Source: a virus. Taken from it: a DNA stretch of 20,573 bases. The position numbers were made by a program, and so were the translations under genes. Location of the stretch: positions 1 through 20,573 of IMG/VR virus record IMGVR_UViG_3300032240_001881, one strand, 5' to 3'. The notes beneath the pieces were generated by a model. It worked only from the letters and a program-made list of their open reading frames with translations, was not told the DNA's origin and did no database searches. Below are positions 12,714 to 20,544 of the stretch, one piece after another (positions within the stretch are counted from its first letter, which is position 1; each line of letters begins with the position of its first letter).

Positions 12714-15308
12714 TTATCTCCTATATTGTTGGTCCACCATTTCTTGATGTAACCTATCACTGCCTAATTGTCTTAATGCCTTTGCATTATCGACCACTGT
12801 TTGTCCCTTATAAACTTCCTTAGGTTCATAAAAGGCCGCATCTCTTAACGCAACATTGTATGCTTCAAATCCTTTTGGTTGTAGAGCCATTGATGCAATA
12901 TCAACGTTGCCTGCTAGATCATTTGGTTGTACATTTCTATTAACTGTGCTGGTTTGTTGTTGTATATTTTCTTGCATCATTTCAAAACGTTGTTGCATTA
13001 AATCTGATAGTGGACTACCAGCTCGGGCATTCCCAAAACTGGCTATTTGTATTGCGGGCGCTTCAACTTCATTTACTTTTGTTTCAGTGCGAAATTGTAC
13101 AGCAGGTGCCTGCGCAGGTGTTGACTGTGTAGTATTATTATTTAAACTGGACAAATTAATTCCAATTGGATTACTTCTAACTGCCAGTCCCAAACCACTG
13201 CCAGTTTGTACAGCAGTTTCTTGAGTTGAAACAACAGGAGGTTTTATTATATTTGTAGTAGATGATTGTACATCTTGTTGAATATTAGCATATACAGGTT
13301 GTTGTATCTGTACCATACTGGCAAACGATTGTGTTTGTTGCTGCTGTACTTCAACCTGTTGTTGAACTTGTTGTGTCACTTTATTAGACTGTGATGATTG
13401 TGTTTGTTGCTGCTGTTGTACTTCAACCTGTTGTTGAACTTGTTGTGTCACTTTATTAGACTGTGATGATTGTGTATTGGCACTTTGCTGAATTTGCTGT
13501 GATTGACCTGATTGTTGAACCACCGCTTGTGTGGATGCCTGTGTGGTTTGACTGGAGAACTGTGCTGCTGCCTGAGCACCGTTAGCACTCATATCATTTA
13601 ATGCGGCTATTGCCGCTGTGGCTGTGGCCTGTGATTGCTGTGTGGAACCTTCCACTACCTTAGCAGCATTTTGTACGGCTATTTGCTGTGTGGCTTGATC
13701 ACGAGCCTGTGCAGTCTTAACCACGCTCAAAGCCAGTTTGCTAGGTCCGCCGCCGCCAGTAGATGGACCTGCTTGTTGTGGACCAGCACTCGGAGGCGTA
13801 GCACTGGCTGTTGCTGTCTGTGGAGGACCACCTGCGGGTTGTGGACTTGTAGGTGCGGGCCCTGCTTGTTGTGGACTAGGCTGTGCTGGATTATCTTGTG
13901 CTACCACTGGATTCTGATTTGGATCTTGTACAGTACTTGCTGACTGTTGTTGAGGGGCTTGCTGGGCAGGTTGCTGTTGTGCTTGTTGTTGTGGTTGTGC
14001 AGGATCAGGACTTGCTAATGCTGGTGCAGATTGTACTACTTCGGGAGTTGCTGCTGCTGGTGTAGGCGCTGCTGCCGGAGCACTGGCACTGGCCACTGTT
14101 GAACCTAGGATCATATTCTTGGCATAGGAAGTGGCATACCCTGGGCAAGTAGGGCTGTATAATGGATTAGTTGCACAAGGATCAGGTTTATAAAGAGCAT
14201 TAACATACATATTTTGAATTGCCGCATTACCTGATGTACTAGCACCCAGTGTAAAATTACCCAATGATAATGAATTTGTTGTACTGGCAAGTAAAAACTG
14301 ATATGAAACATTTTCAGCAGTATTAGGAGTACTTCTACTTTGTGTGGCACTATAAATTACATCATTACTACTATTAGTTAATCGTACTCTCATAGTAGCA
14401 TTTGGGTTTGTATTCATATACCAACTACATGAGCCATCTTGATTAGTAGCAGTACATTCAGATCTACCATTGCCTAAACTATAATTATAACCATAGTTGA
14501 AACCGTATACTTCAACACCTGCTCCAGAACTTTTAAGTGCTGTATTGATAGCAAATGAATTGTAGACTATATCACCGTTGGACATTAGATTTGGATTTAC
14601 TAAATTACCGCTAGTGACCACGCTACTAAATCCTGAACAACTAGGACTATAGGCAGGATTAAGAGTACAGGGATCAACTCGATATTTTAAACTAAAACTA
14701 ACGTTGGTAATTTCTGGACCATAATTACCAGCCCAGTAGTTATTGTCCTTACCAATAAAGCCTACCTGTGCATTGCTGTAGTTAGTAGCTGCTACAGGAT
14801 TGGCAAATGTTTCGCTAAAGTTGAAATTGGTCCAGTTGTATTTTTTATTGGTCTGACTCACATAATCATATGTAGCAGCAACACCTCCCGCAGCATTGTA
14901 AAACTTAACATAGGCATCTAAGTAATCTTGACGTCCATCATCCCATCCGTTGCCATTTTTAGCACGAAAGCCAAAATTAAAACCACTGAGTTGTACTCCT
15001 GTGCCACCTGCGGCCAGTGCTCGGTTTATATTGACAACTTGATTTAAGTCTATTTGACCATAACTGAAATTGATATCGCCCGATGCTGCACGAACACTGG
15101 GTTTAGGGCCGCAATTGCCAGGTTGGCCAGACTGGAAACATATTGTATTAACATAGACACCATTGTTCCACGTGCTGGTTGTATCTGTAGGTGCAGTACC
15201 GGTATTGATTAAATTACCGGTAGTAGAATCAACAGTTTGGGCCTTAGAATGACTTATAAACGATAGCGCCAAGCAAAGCACCAAGGCCCATTTTAGTATA
15301 CGTGTCAT
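12714..15308 (-). CDS. Large secreted two-module protein with Gln/Pro/Ala-rich stalk
   Basis: An 864-residue exported protein. Signal peptide 1-23 (MTRILKWALVLCLALSFISHSKA). Two homologous beta-rich modules follow at about 85-227 and 245-391: NINRALAAGGTGVQLSGFNFGF matches (broken here) FAINTALKSSGAGVEVYGFNYG, and each module ends in DPC-x2-NP-x-YSP-x-C. The rest is low complexity: Ala/Pro/Gln to about 520, then Ser/Gln/Thr with a 24-residue tandem repeat (614-660), and a mixed C-terminus. The two beta modules could bind glycans or assemble a fibre; this is inference. The ATG at 15308 has GAGGAAAA at proper distance, although the start lies 65 nt inside the Asn-repeat gene. I do not recognise the family with certainty. 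Confidence 0.85.
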   Translation of the reverse strand: MTRILKWALVLCLALSFISHSKAQTVDSTTGNLINTGTAPTDTTSTWNNGVYVNTICFQSGQPGNCGPKPSVRAASGDINFSYGQIDLNQVVNINRALAAGGTGVQLSGFNFGFRAKNGNGWDDGRQDYLDAYVKFYNAAGGVAATYDYVSQTNKKYNWTNFNFSETFANPVAATNYSNAQVGFIGKDNNYWAGNYGPEITNVSFSLKYRVDPCTLNPAYSPSCSGFSSVVTSGNLVNPNLMSNGDIVYNSFAINTALKSSGAGVEVYGFNYGYNYSLGNGRSECTATNQDGSCSWYMNTNPNATMRVRLTNSSNDVIYSATQSRSTPNTAENVSYQFLLASTTNSLSLGNFTLGASTSGNAAIQNMYVNALYKPDPCATNPLYSPTCPGYATSYAKNMILGSTVASASAPAAAPTPAAATPEVVQSAPALASPDPAQPQQQAQQQPAQQAPQQQSASTVQDPNQNPVVAQDNPAQPSPQQAGPAPTSPQPAGGPPQTATASATPPSAGPQQAGPSTGGGGPSKLALSVVKTAQARDQATQQIAVQNAAKVVEGSTQQSQATATAAIAALNDMSANGAQAAAQFSSQTTQASTQAVVQQSGQSQQIQQSANTQSSQSNKVTQQVQQQVEVQQQQQTQSSQSNKVTQQVQQQVEVQQQQTQSFASMVQIQQPVYANIQQDVQSSTTNIIKPPVVSTQETAVQTGSGLGLAVRSNPIGINLSSLNNNTTQSTPAQAPAVQFRTETKVNEVEAPAIQIASFGNARAGSPLSDLMQQRFEMMQENIQQQTSTVNRNVQPNDLAGNVDIASMALQPKGFEAYNVALRDAAFYEPKEVYKGQTVVDNAKALRQLGSDRLHQEMVDQQYRR
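13327..13467 (-). repeat. Tandem repeat of about 72 bp inside the Gln-rich gene
   Basis: Two nearly identical copies lie head to tail: 13327-13395 (69 bp, one codon shorter) and 13396-13467 (72 bp), followed by a partial third start. They encode two copies of a unit containing QSSQSNKVTQQVQQQVEV. The near identity at DNA level shows a recent duplication that can change length by slippage or recombination. Confidence 0.85.
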
Positions 15309-16707
15309 CTATTTTTTCCTCTTCCACTGCTGGAACTTTTTCTTTGTTTTCTTCCCAGGCTAATTTGGCTTGTTCGCCAATCTTACCTTCGTATGGGCAA
15401 GGTGTTCCTGCTGCCATCATAGCGTCAAATATACGACGGTCTTGACACATAGTAGCCACTGCGGCTACCTTCATACCCATATCATATAATGTTTTGGCCA
15501 ACTTCAATCTTTCGCAATTTAGATCACGTATGGTACCACCACCACTGACACCAAAGATCTGTGTCTGTACACTACCACTGGATCCTGTGGTACATAGATC
15601 ACCATTGCCGCCGCTCATCATTGATGGTGCAACTGCTGTAGGCGGAGGTTGAATAACACGCTGTGTGATATCACTGGTGTTGACATTGTTATTAGTCATT
15701 GTACCACTGTTGATATTTTGATTAACATTGGCGTTTTGATTAACATTAGTATTGGTACTGGTACTAGTATTAACATTGTTGTTGGTCATACTACCACTTT
15801 GAACGTTGTTGTTAGTCATCGTACCACTGTTGATATTGGTATTAACATTATTACTAGTTGATGAATTTTGATTAACATTGTTATTGTTGTTGGTCATTGT
15901 ACCACTATTAATGTTGGTATTGGTACTAACATTGGTGTTGACATTGTTATTATTATTGGTCATCGTACCGCTATTGATATTATTGTTAGTATTAACGCTG
16001 GTACTAGAGTTGACATTATTGTTGTTATTGGTTGCGGTACTTGTACTAGTGCTGGCATTGACGTTATTGTTATTATAGGTCATTGTACCACTGTTAATAT
16101 TATTGTTGGTATTAACACTGGTGCTAGAATTGACATTATTGTTATTATAAGTCATCGTACCTGAGTTGATATTGTTATTTGTATTAACATTATTACTGTT
16201 ACTGGTACTAGTACTTGTGCTGGCATTAACATTATTATTGTTATAAGTCATCGTACCTGAGTTGATATTGTTATTTGTATTAACATTATTACTGTTACTG
16301 GTACTTGTGCTGGTATTGACATTATTGTTATTGTTGGTCATTGTACCAGTATTAACGTTGTTGTTATTAAACGTTTGAGTTCCGCTATTAACGTTGTTAT
16401 TATTGTTGGTATATGTCACTGCTCCTGACATAACATTATTGTTGTTATTGTTATTGGTCATTGTACCAGTATTAACATTATTATTGTTATTGGTATTAAC
16501 GCTGGTGCTGCCCACAGTGGTTTGGTTGATATTAGTTATAGTGCCACTATTGACGTTATTGGTGTTGATAGTACTTGTGCTTGTGCTAGTACTGTTGGTA
16601 TCAACCAAACTTTTAGAATCATAGCCGCCTTGATTGATCACAGCCTGCGCCCAAACTGTACATATAAAGAACATGGCAGTAGCCCATGCTAGTATTTTCT
16701 TAAACAT
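15244..16707 (-). CDS. Secreted Asn-repeat protein with conserved Cys-rich C-terminal domain
   Basis: A 487-residue exported protein. Signal peptide about 1-20 (MFKKILAWATAMFFICTVWA). Residues about 45-345 are irregular repeats of the type NNNNVNSGTMT and NNVNTSTSTS, of roughly 11 residues, which would suit a stacked beta-solenoid or amyloid-like fibre. The C-terminal 130 residues are a normal domain with four cysteines: GDLC, DLNCERLKLAKTLYDMG, ATMCQDRRIFDAM and GTPCPYEG. A short hydrophobic tail (MGLGALLGAIVYKSF) could insert into a membrane. The ATG at 16707 has GGGGAG upstream, and TGTAAATA may be its late promoter. The last 65 nt also encode the next gene's signal peptide in another frame. 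Function unknown; a surface or virion fibre is inferred. Confidence 0.85.
   Translation of the reverse strand: MFKKILAWATAMFFICTVWAQAVINQGGYDSKSLVDTNSTSTSTSTINTNNVNSGTITNINQTTVGSTSVNTNNNNNVNTGTMTNNNNNNNVMSGAVTYTNNNNNVNSGTQTFNNNNVNTGTMTNNNNNVNTSTSTSNSNNVNTNNNINSGTMTYNNNNVNASTSTSTSNSNNVNTNNNINSGTMTYNNNNVNSSTSVNTNNNINSGTMTYNNNNVNASTSTSTATNNNNNVNSSTSVNTNNNINSGTMTNNNNNVNTNVSTNTNINSGTMTNNNNNVNQNSSTSNNVNTNINSGTMTNNNVQSGSMTNNNVNTSTSTNTNVNQNANVNQNINSGTMTNNNVNTSDITQRVIQPPPTAVAPSMMSGGNGDLCTTGSSGSVQTQIFGVSGGGTIRDLNCERLKLAKTLYDMGMKVAAVATMCQDRRIFDAMMAAGTPCPYEGKIGEQAKLAWEENKEKVPAVEEEKIDDTYTKMGLGALLGAIVYKSF
15660..16560 (-). repeat. Degenerate tandem repeat array encoding Asn-rich units
   Basis: About 900 bp consist of short related units built from GTTAAT/GTCAAT, AACAATAAT and GGTACAATGAC-like words on the minus strand, in lengths that are multiples of three. 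They stay in frame with the Asn-repeat protein. Unit order and number look scrambled, pointing to repeated duplication and loss. Confidence 0.85.
16145..16305 (-). repeat. Exact 65-bp direct repeat pair within the Asn-repeat gene
   Basis: Positions 16145-16209 and 16241-16305 are identical by eye, at a 96-bp period (32 codons). This is the freshest duplication in the array and probably a hot spot for deletion or expansion. It may also be a weak spot for short-read assembly. Confidence 0.8.
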
Positions 16708-16732
16708 TGTATATAACTCCCCGGTGTGTACT

Positions 16733-16740
16733 TATTTACA
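16733..16740 (-). promoter_or_regulatory. Possible late promoter of the Asn-repeat gene
   Basis: The minus strand reads TGTAAATA, one base from the T4 late octamer TATAAATA, 26 nt before the ATG at 16707, with GGGGAG between. The 72-nt gap holds otherwise only an A/T-rich weak hairpin after the tail-fibre stop codon. Confidence 0.45.
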
Positions 16741-16779
16741 CCGCTATTAGGAGTTATTAACCTTGTATATTAAAAAATA

Positions 16780-18492
16780 TTATACTTTAGTAGGGAAGAA
16801 ATAGAATGCCACAGTTCCTCCAGATCCGCTGCCGCCAATGGCTCCGGTTTGATGATTGGTTGAAGCTGCACCACCGCCACCGTTGCCATAAGTAGTGCTA
16901 GGACTGCCTGTGCCAGAAGATCCAAAACCTAAACCGTCTGGTCCATAAGATATGCCGCCAGCACCGCCTCCTCCACTACCGCCTCGGCCAGAGTAAGGAG
17001 TGCAAGGACCTGCTGAAGGCTGTGAGTTTGCAAGACCGCCCCCGCCGCCAGCGCCTACTGTATATGTTATAAATGAGACAAATCTAAGATTTAGACTTCT
17101 GGTAGCGCCGGCTCCGCCACATCCGCCGTAGCCATATCCTAGTAGTTGGTATCCATCAGTAGCCCCAGGGTAGCCGTTGCCTAATCCACCACCACCAGCA
17201 TAAGACCCACCTTGGCCACCACATATATATGGAGCACACGCACCCAGCGCTCCTTTAAGACCAATCCCAGAGTGATCACGACCACCGCCCCCTCCGCCAT
17301 AGGCAACATCAATAGGTGTTCCGTTTATTGAGATACGTGAATCTAGTCCGTTGCCTCCCCGACTGCCAGGTACGCATCCTGGTGAACCATTTGCTCCGCC
17401 ACCGCCGCCCGCTCCTACAGTATAGGCTATGGTATCCCCAGGGGTAACAGATACAGCACAGGCCCACGGAGTTGTTTTTACTAGTCCAGCTGATCCGCCC
17501 CCGCCTGCAGCTACACCGCCTCCACCACTTCCACCGCCCCCGCCCCCGCCACCAATCAACATATAACTCATGTAGTTCATGCCAGTGGGCACAGACACAG
17601 ATCCTGATGTGGTATAAGGACCGTATAAAATTGGTGTTGTACTGATATCATTGACTACTATATTACTTGATTTCAAACGAGGGAACCCATTCCCTGAGTA
17701 AGAAATGTAAAGATCAAAATCCTCTGTGCCTTCAGTAACCAAATCTGAATAAGGAGTTATGGTAAAAGAACCTTGACCAGATCCATTGGTGGTAAAAGTA
17801 TCAGTCTCCACAAGGTCAAAAGAATCAGTTCTAGGATAACCTGTGATATAATTGTGATAAACTTGATATCTGAATGTAGCATTAGGGAAACTAGTGGCAA
17901 TAGTGAATGTACTACCACTACCTTCGTTGAGAGTAGTAGGCTGGCTGACCCATGAATAACTCTGACTTGTATCTGCAGAGAATGATAATGTAGACGTATA
18001 AGTTGCGTATCCACTCTTGCTAATAGTGGCTGTAATTGTTCCCGCAGTATATGGAATTGCTAGATTCAACAAAAGCACCGATGTGCCACCATAGGTAAAA
18101 TTTCCTGTGGCATTTCCACTACTGGTGTAGTCATTAATTTGAGCATTGCTGGTTGCTATGGTAACTGAATACGCAAAATTGCCACTGGGATTGTTAGGAC
18201 TCATAGCAGCAAAATTCATTGACAATGAAAACTGAGTATCAGCAGGAGTACCACCAGTGTGCCCTTGATTGGTAAAAGTTGCAAATATAGTCTTTAGAGC
18301 AGAGGTACCATGAAATGTATCCATGCTAATAGCACCACTGGTAGCGATAAGACCGCGGCCGCCATCAGAAGTACCACTAGGCACATTGGCTCCACCTCTA
18401 TAGTATTCACTTAAACTTATAGGATTGCTGCCACCAAATTCTGTTTGAATCTGGCTCATTGATATGCTATTTGGATAAACAGGTAACGTCAT
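16780..18492 (-). CDS. Tail-fibre adhesin with glycine-rich receptor-binding region
   Basis: A 570-residue phage tail-fibre or adhesin protein. The N-terminus (MTLPVYPNSISMSQIQTEFG, then ISLSEYYRGG) matches the opening of many phage tail-fibre proteins. Beta-rich segments follow, including a Calx-beta-like domain at about 182-283 (STFTIATSFP ... TEGTEDFDLYIS). Residues about 314-565 are very Gly-rich, with runs of five to eight glycines separated by short variable loops, as in T-even-type gp38 adhesins whose glycine-helix bundle presents receptor-binding loops. Several cysteines in the loops are unusual. It should bind a host surface receptor. The ATG at 18492 has AAGAGAG upstream, and a perfect late promoter octamer lies about 20 nt upstream, fitting a virion protein. 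Confidence 0.88.
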   Translation of the reverse strand: MTLPVYPNSISMSQIQTEFGGSNPISLSEYYRGGANVPSGTSDGGRGLIATSGAISMDTFHGTSALKTIFATFTNQGHTGGTPADTQFSLSMNFAAMSPNNPSGNFAYSVTIATSNAQINDYTSSGNATGNFTYGGTSVLLLNLAIPYTAGTITATISKSGYATYTSTLSFSADTSQSYSWVSQPTTLNEGSGSTFTIATSFPNATFRYQVYHNYITGYPRTDSFDLVETDTFTTNGSGQGSFTITPYSDLVTEGTEDFDLYISYSGNGFPRLKSSNIVVNDISTTPILYGPYTTSGSVSVPTGMNYMSYMLIGGGGGGGGSGGGGVAAGGGGSAGLVKTTPWACAVSVTPGDTIAYTVGAGGGGGANGSPGCVPGSRGGNGLDSRISINGTPIDVAYGGGGGGRDHSGIGLKGALGACAPYICGGQGGSYAGGGGLGNGYPGATDGYQLLGYGYGGCGGAGATRSLNLRFVSFITYTVGAGGGGGLANSQPSAGPCTPYSGRGGSGGGGAGGISYGPDGLGFGSSGTGSPSTTYGNGGGGAASTNHQTGAIGGSGSGGTVAFYFFPTKV

Positions 18493-18510
18493 ATAATACT
18501 CTCTTTTGAG

Positions 18511-18518
18511 TATTTATA
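18511..18518 (-). promoter_or_regulatory. T4-type late promoter of the tail-fibre gene
   Basis: A perfect TATAAATA on the minus strand, 19 nt before the tail-fibre ATG, leaves a short leader of about a dozen bases that contains the ribosome-binding site. It supports use of a T4-like late sigma factor. Confidence 0.75.
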
Positions 18519-18529
18519 TAAAATTAAAG

Positions 18530-18637
18530 GTATAAAAGTGACGGACTCCCTAGGGCCTGAATATAGCCTCCGCCTAGCCGAGTAGCTTCTCACTACCCCA
18601 ACTTGCTACGCAAGTTTATCCCTACCAGATATATTAT
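18530..18637 (-). other. Non-coding gap with hairpins after the M15 gene
   Basis: About 105 nt without a gene. AACTTGC (18600-18606) and GCAAGTT (18610-18616) form a 7-bp hairpin with a 3-nt loop. CTAGG near 18550 pairs with CCTAG near 18573, and GTAG/CTAC words lie between. It is more G/C-rich than the surrounding sequence. It may end the upstream transcript or be a small structured RNA. No U-tract follows the hairpins, so an intrinsic terminator is not clear, and it does not fold as a tRNA by eye. Confidence 0.4.
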
Positions 18638-19537
18638 TTACGCATTAGAAAGATCGTAGAGTCCGGTTACACCCGGGCCTTTACAGTTCTTATCATTCAT
18701 AAATGTCAACACCTGCCCTTTATTGCCAGCAGCATTGAAGCTGATGTGATGCCAGGGCTTGCCCGTGCCTGTGGTTTTGTATTCTAATATGAATTGATCA
18801 TAGGCGATATTGTCTCGTACCCACTGTGCTCTAACAAAATATTCAGCCTTACTGGCTTGACTGTATTGTATATCACAGGCCATGCCAAATGGATGTTGAC
18901 TGGTGCTCGATCCCACACCTTTGGCACGGAATGAGCAGGTCATGAATGCGTCTGGATATTTCTTCTTGATGGGATCAAAACAGTTCTTAACCAAGTTGGC
19001 TAGATTCTGTACCACAACTTCCACAGTTGTACCATTTTGTGGTGCTATACTGGCAACGTCGTAGGGGAATACCACACCAGGTTGTTTGGTCACATCTTTG
19101 ACCTTGTATGTTTTTCCTGTTCCGGCTGGAGCCGCTGGGCTGACATACAATACTATGTTGTCTGTATCTGCTGATATAGTTACAGTGGCAGTTGATCCAT
19201 TATTAACCACGCCCGGAGCAGTATCTGCCTGTTTGGCGTTATTACCAGCTTGACTACCCGCTGTGACCTGTTCTTGTGTGATAACACCTTGTTTGATTAA
19301 CTCTGCTGTACGTGCATCTACAGCAGCTTCATCAGTATTGCCTTCGGTTTCTTCGCCCAGCGTTTGATCAGCAGCGAACTGTGGATTAGCTATATAAGCA
19401 GTGATTGCTGCCGCGGTAGCTGTGGCCGCACCATCTTGCCATAGAGCAATTGGTACAAAGTTAGCATAGACATTGCCGCTATGATAAACATCCTCGATAT
19501 TTTTAGTTAATCCGTCCGGTGCTGGTATATAAGGCAT
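18638..19537 (-). CDS. Virion-type protein with M15-like peptidase domain
   Basis: A 299-residue protein. The first 20-130 residues are Ala/Thr-rich and resemble phage structural linkers. The C-terminal domain (about 170-299) has the zinc pattern of M15 D-Ala-D-Ala carboxypeptidases and phage endolysins: SQHPFGMACDIQYS with H215 and D222, and PWHHIS with H263/H264, preceded by DQFILEY. This enzyme type cuts peptide cross-links of peptidoglycan. There is no signal peptide. Fused to a structural-looking N-terminus and located in a virion gene cluster, it probably belongs to the tail or baseplate and opens the wall at entry. A free endolysin is the alternative. The ATG at 19537 has AGGAAAAT upstream. 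Confidence 0.82.
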   Translation of the reverse strand: MPYIPAPDGLTKNIEDVYHSGNVYANFVPIALWQDGAATATAAAITAYIANPQFAADQTLGEETEGNTDEAAVDARTAELIKQGVITQEQVTAGSQAGNNAKQADTAPGVVNNGSTATVTISADTDNIVLYVSPAAPAGTGKTYKVKDVTKQPGVVFPYDVASIAPQNGTTVEVVVQNLANLVKNCFDPIKKKYPDAFMTCSFRAKGVGSSTSQHPFGMACDIQYSQASKAEYFVRAQWVRDNIAYDQFILEYKTTGTGKPWHHISFNAAGNKGQVLTFMNDKNCKGPGVTGLYDLSNA

Positions 19538-19561
19538 ATATTATTTTCCTGTATGCTTTAT

Positions 19562-19855
19562 TTAACGAAGGGCAATACCAGTGGTTCCTTCTAGATATTG
19601 TTTTGATGCTTCTTCTTTACTGCCTACAATAAAAAATGTATTGGCTTTGGCCAGAGTTACTTCGGCTTCTTTACCTAGAAATACCCAAGGTATCATTCCT
19701 AGACCTTGACCATTCATGGTCAGTGCCAGTGGACGATTAACGGTGATTGTTTCTGCATCTTCTCTGTCAAATCTAGCAATGATTTCATCACCGTTGATTA
19801 ATTTAATACTGACTACATCTCCTGAGGAGAAATTTTTACTGACATTTATTAACAT
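19562..19855 (-). CDS. Small Sm/Lsm-like beta-barrel protein
   Basis: A 97-residue protein whose first 50 residues read like an Sm-type fold: GDVVSIKLINGDEIIARFDR followed (after DRE) by DAETITVNRPLAL, that is, a bent strand with a central Gly-Asp and a second strand ending in an Asn-Arg motif. Sm-like proteins such as Hfq bind RNA as rings, but the match here is only to the fold pattern. The C-terminal part has beta-like then helical sequence (ANTFFIVGSKEEASKQYLEG). It lies one base after the stop of the upstream gene, with AAAAGGAA as ribosome-binding site. The assignment to RNA binding is weak. Confidence 0.75.
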   Translation of the reverse strand: MLINVSKNFSSGDVVSIKLINGDEIIARFDREDAETITVNRPLALTMNGQGLGMIPWVFLGKEAEVTLAKANTFFIVGSKEEASKQYLEGTTGIALR

Positions 19856-19856
19856 T

Positions 19857-20312
19857 TTATTCCTTTTCTTCTTTGGGTAATTCGCATAATTTCTCTAGCA
19901 TCTTATAATGATCGTAGGCTTTCTTCAGTGCTTCGAAGTGTTCTAATTTGTCTGGGTCTGGAACCAGTATGGCCAAACGCTGGGATATTGTTTCCATAAA
20001 CTCGCCAAGATCGTGACCGTTTACTTTAACTTTACCTTCGAACTCTGCATCACCTTTTACATTTAATGATGATTGACTATTATTGAGAGTTGCCCAGTTT
20101 GAGCCGCTGGTGCCGTTGGTGGTATAATATGTTCCATTAAGACTACTTGTGGGAATAGTTCCACCACTGCCTGATGCACCAACAGTGACATTGTATTGGG
20201 GATATGGGCCTATCATACTTGAAGTTAGATAGGGTATACTGGTTGTGTCCAATGTAATAGTATCAGAGCTGTTTCCAGAAATTATCATACTATCAATATC
20301 ATCTAGATTCAT
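19857..20312 (-). CDS. Virion-type hypothetical protein, 151 aa
   Basis: A 151-residue protein of unknown role. The first half is Ser/Thr/Gly-rich and low complexity (SGNSSDTITLDTTSIPYL, GASGSGGTIPTSSLNGTYY). Next comes a short beta segment, LNVKGDAEFEGKVKVNGHD, like repeats found in phage fibre and structural proteins. The last 45 residues are a charged helix (ETISQRLAIL ... HYKMLEKLCELPKEEKE), which could trimerise or bind a partner. The position beside the M15 and tail genes fits a structural or chaperone role. Its ATG overlaps the glutaredoxin stop by 4 nt (ATGA). Confidence 0.8.
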   Translation of the reverse strand: MNLDDIDSMIISGNSSDTITLDTTSIPYLTSSMIGPYPQYNVTVGASGSGGTIPTSSLNGTYYTTNGTSGSNWATLNNSQSSLNVKGDAEFEGKVKVNGHDLGEFMETISQRLAILVPDPDKLEHFEALKKAYDHYKMLEKLCELPKEEKE

Positions 20313-20530
20313 TTTAAGTATTCCTTGAGTGCATCAAACCCACCAACATGAGCACCTTCGATAAAGATCTGTGGAACACTACGAGCATTAGGCACTGCCT
20401 CTAATAGTTCTTCTTTGGTGTATCCGTCACCAATCTTGCGTTCTTCAATTTGATAACCTTTGGCTTTTAATAATGCGTATGCTTGATCACAGTAAGGGCA
20501 GTGATACTTACTCCATAATATTGCTTTCAT
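20309..20530 (-). CDS. Glutaredoxin
   Basis: A 73-residue complete glutaredoxin. The active site CPYC is at 11-14, the cis-proline TVP-type motif appears as SVPQIFI (about 51-57) and the GGFDAL signature at about 63-68, all diagnostic of the family. It reduces disulfides with glutathione and, in T4-like phages, supplies electrons to ribonucleotide reductase. The start at 20530 has AAGGAAA upstream. The preceding gene, of which only the 3' end is in the window, lies 14 nt away, so they share an operon. If that gene is a ribonucleotide reductase subunit the pairing would be classical, but the visible tail is too short to tell. Confidence 0.94.
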   Translation of the reverse strand: MKAILWSKYHCPYCDQAYALLKAKGYQIEERKIGDGYTKEELLEAVPNARSVPQIFIEGAHVGGFDALKEYLK

Positions 20531-20544
20531 TTTTGTTTTCCTTT

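Noticed and set aside
15660-16560. Possible CRISPR array because of many short repeats
   Set aside because: Units are in-frame, vary in length, and have no unique spacers of even size. They encode protein repeats.
15649-16624. Several plus-strand frames rich in Ile, Val and Leu
   Set aside because: They are the mirror of the Asn-repeat codons (AAT/AAC/GTT read backwards) and have no start context.
18541-18628. Possible tRNA, since the plus strand ends in CTACCA after hairpins
   Set aside because: No cloverleaf fits: there is no TTCRA loop in a T arm and no 7-bp acceptor stem by eye.
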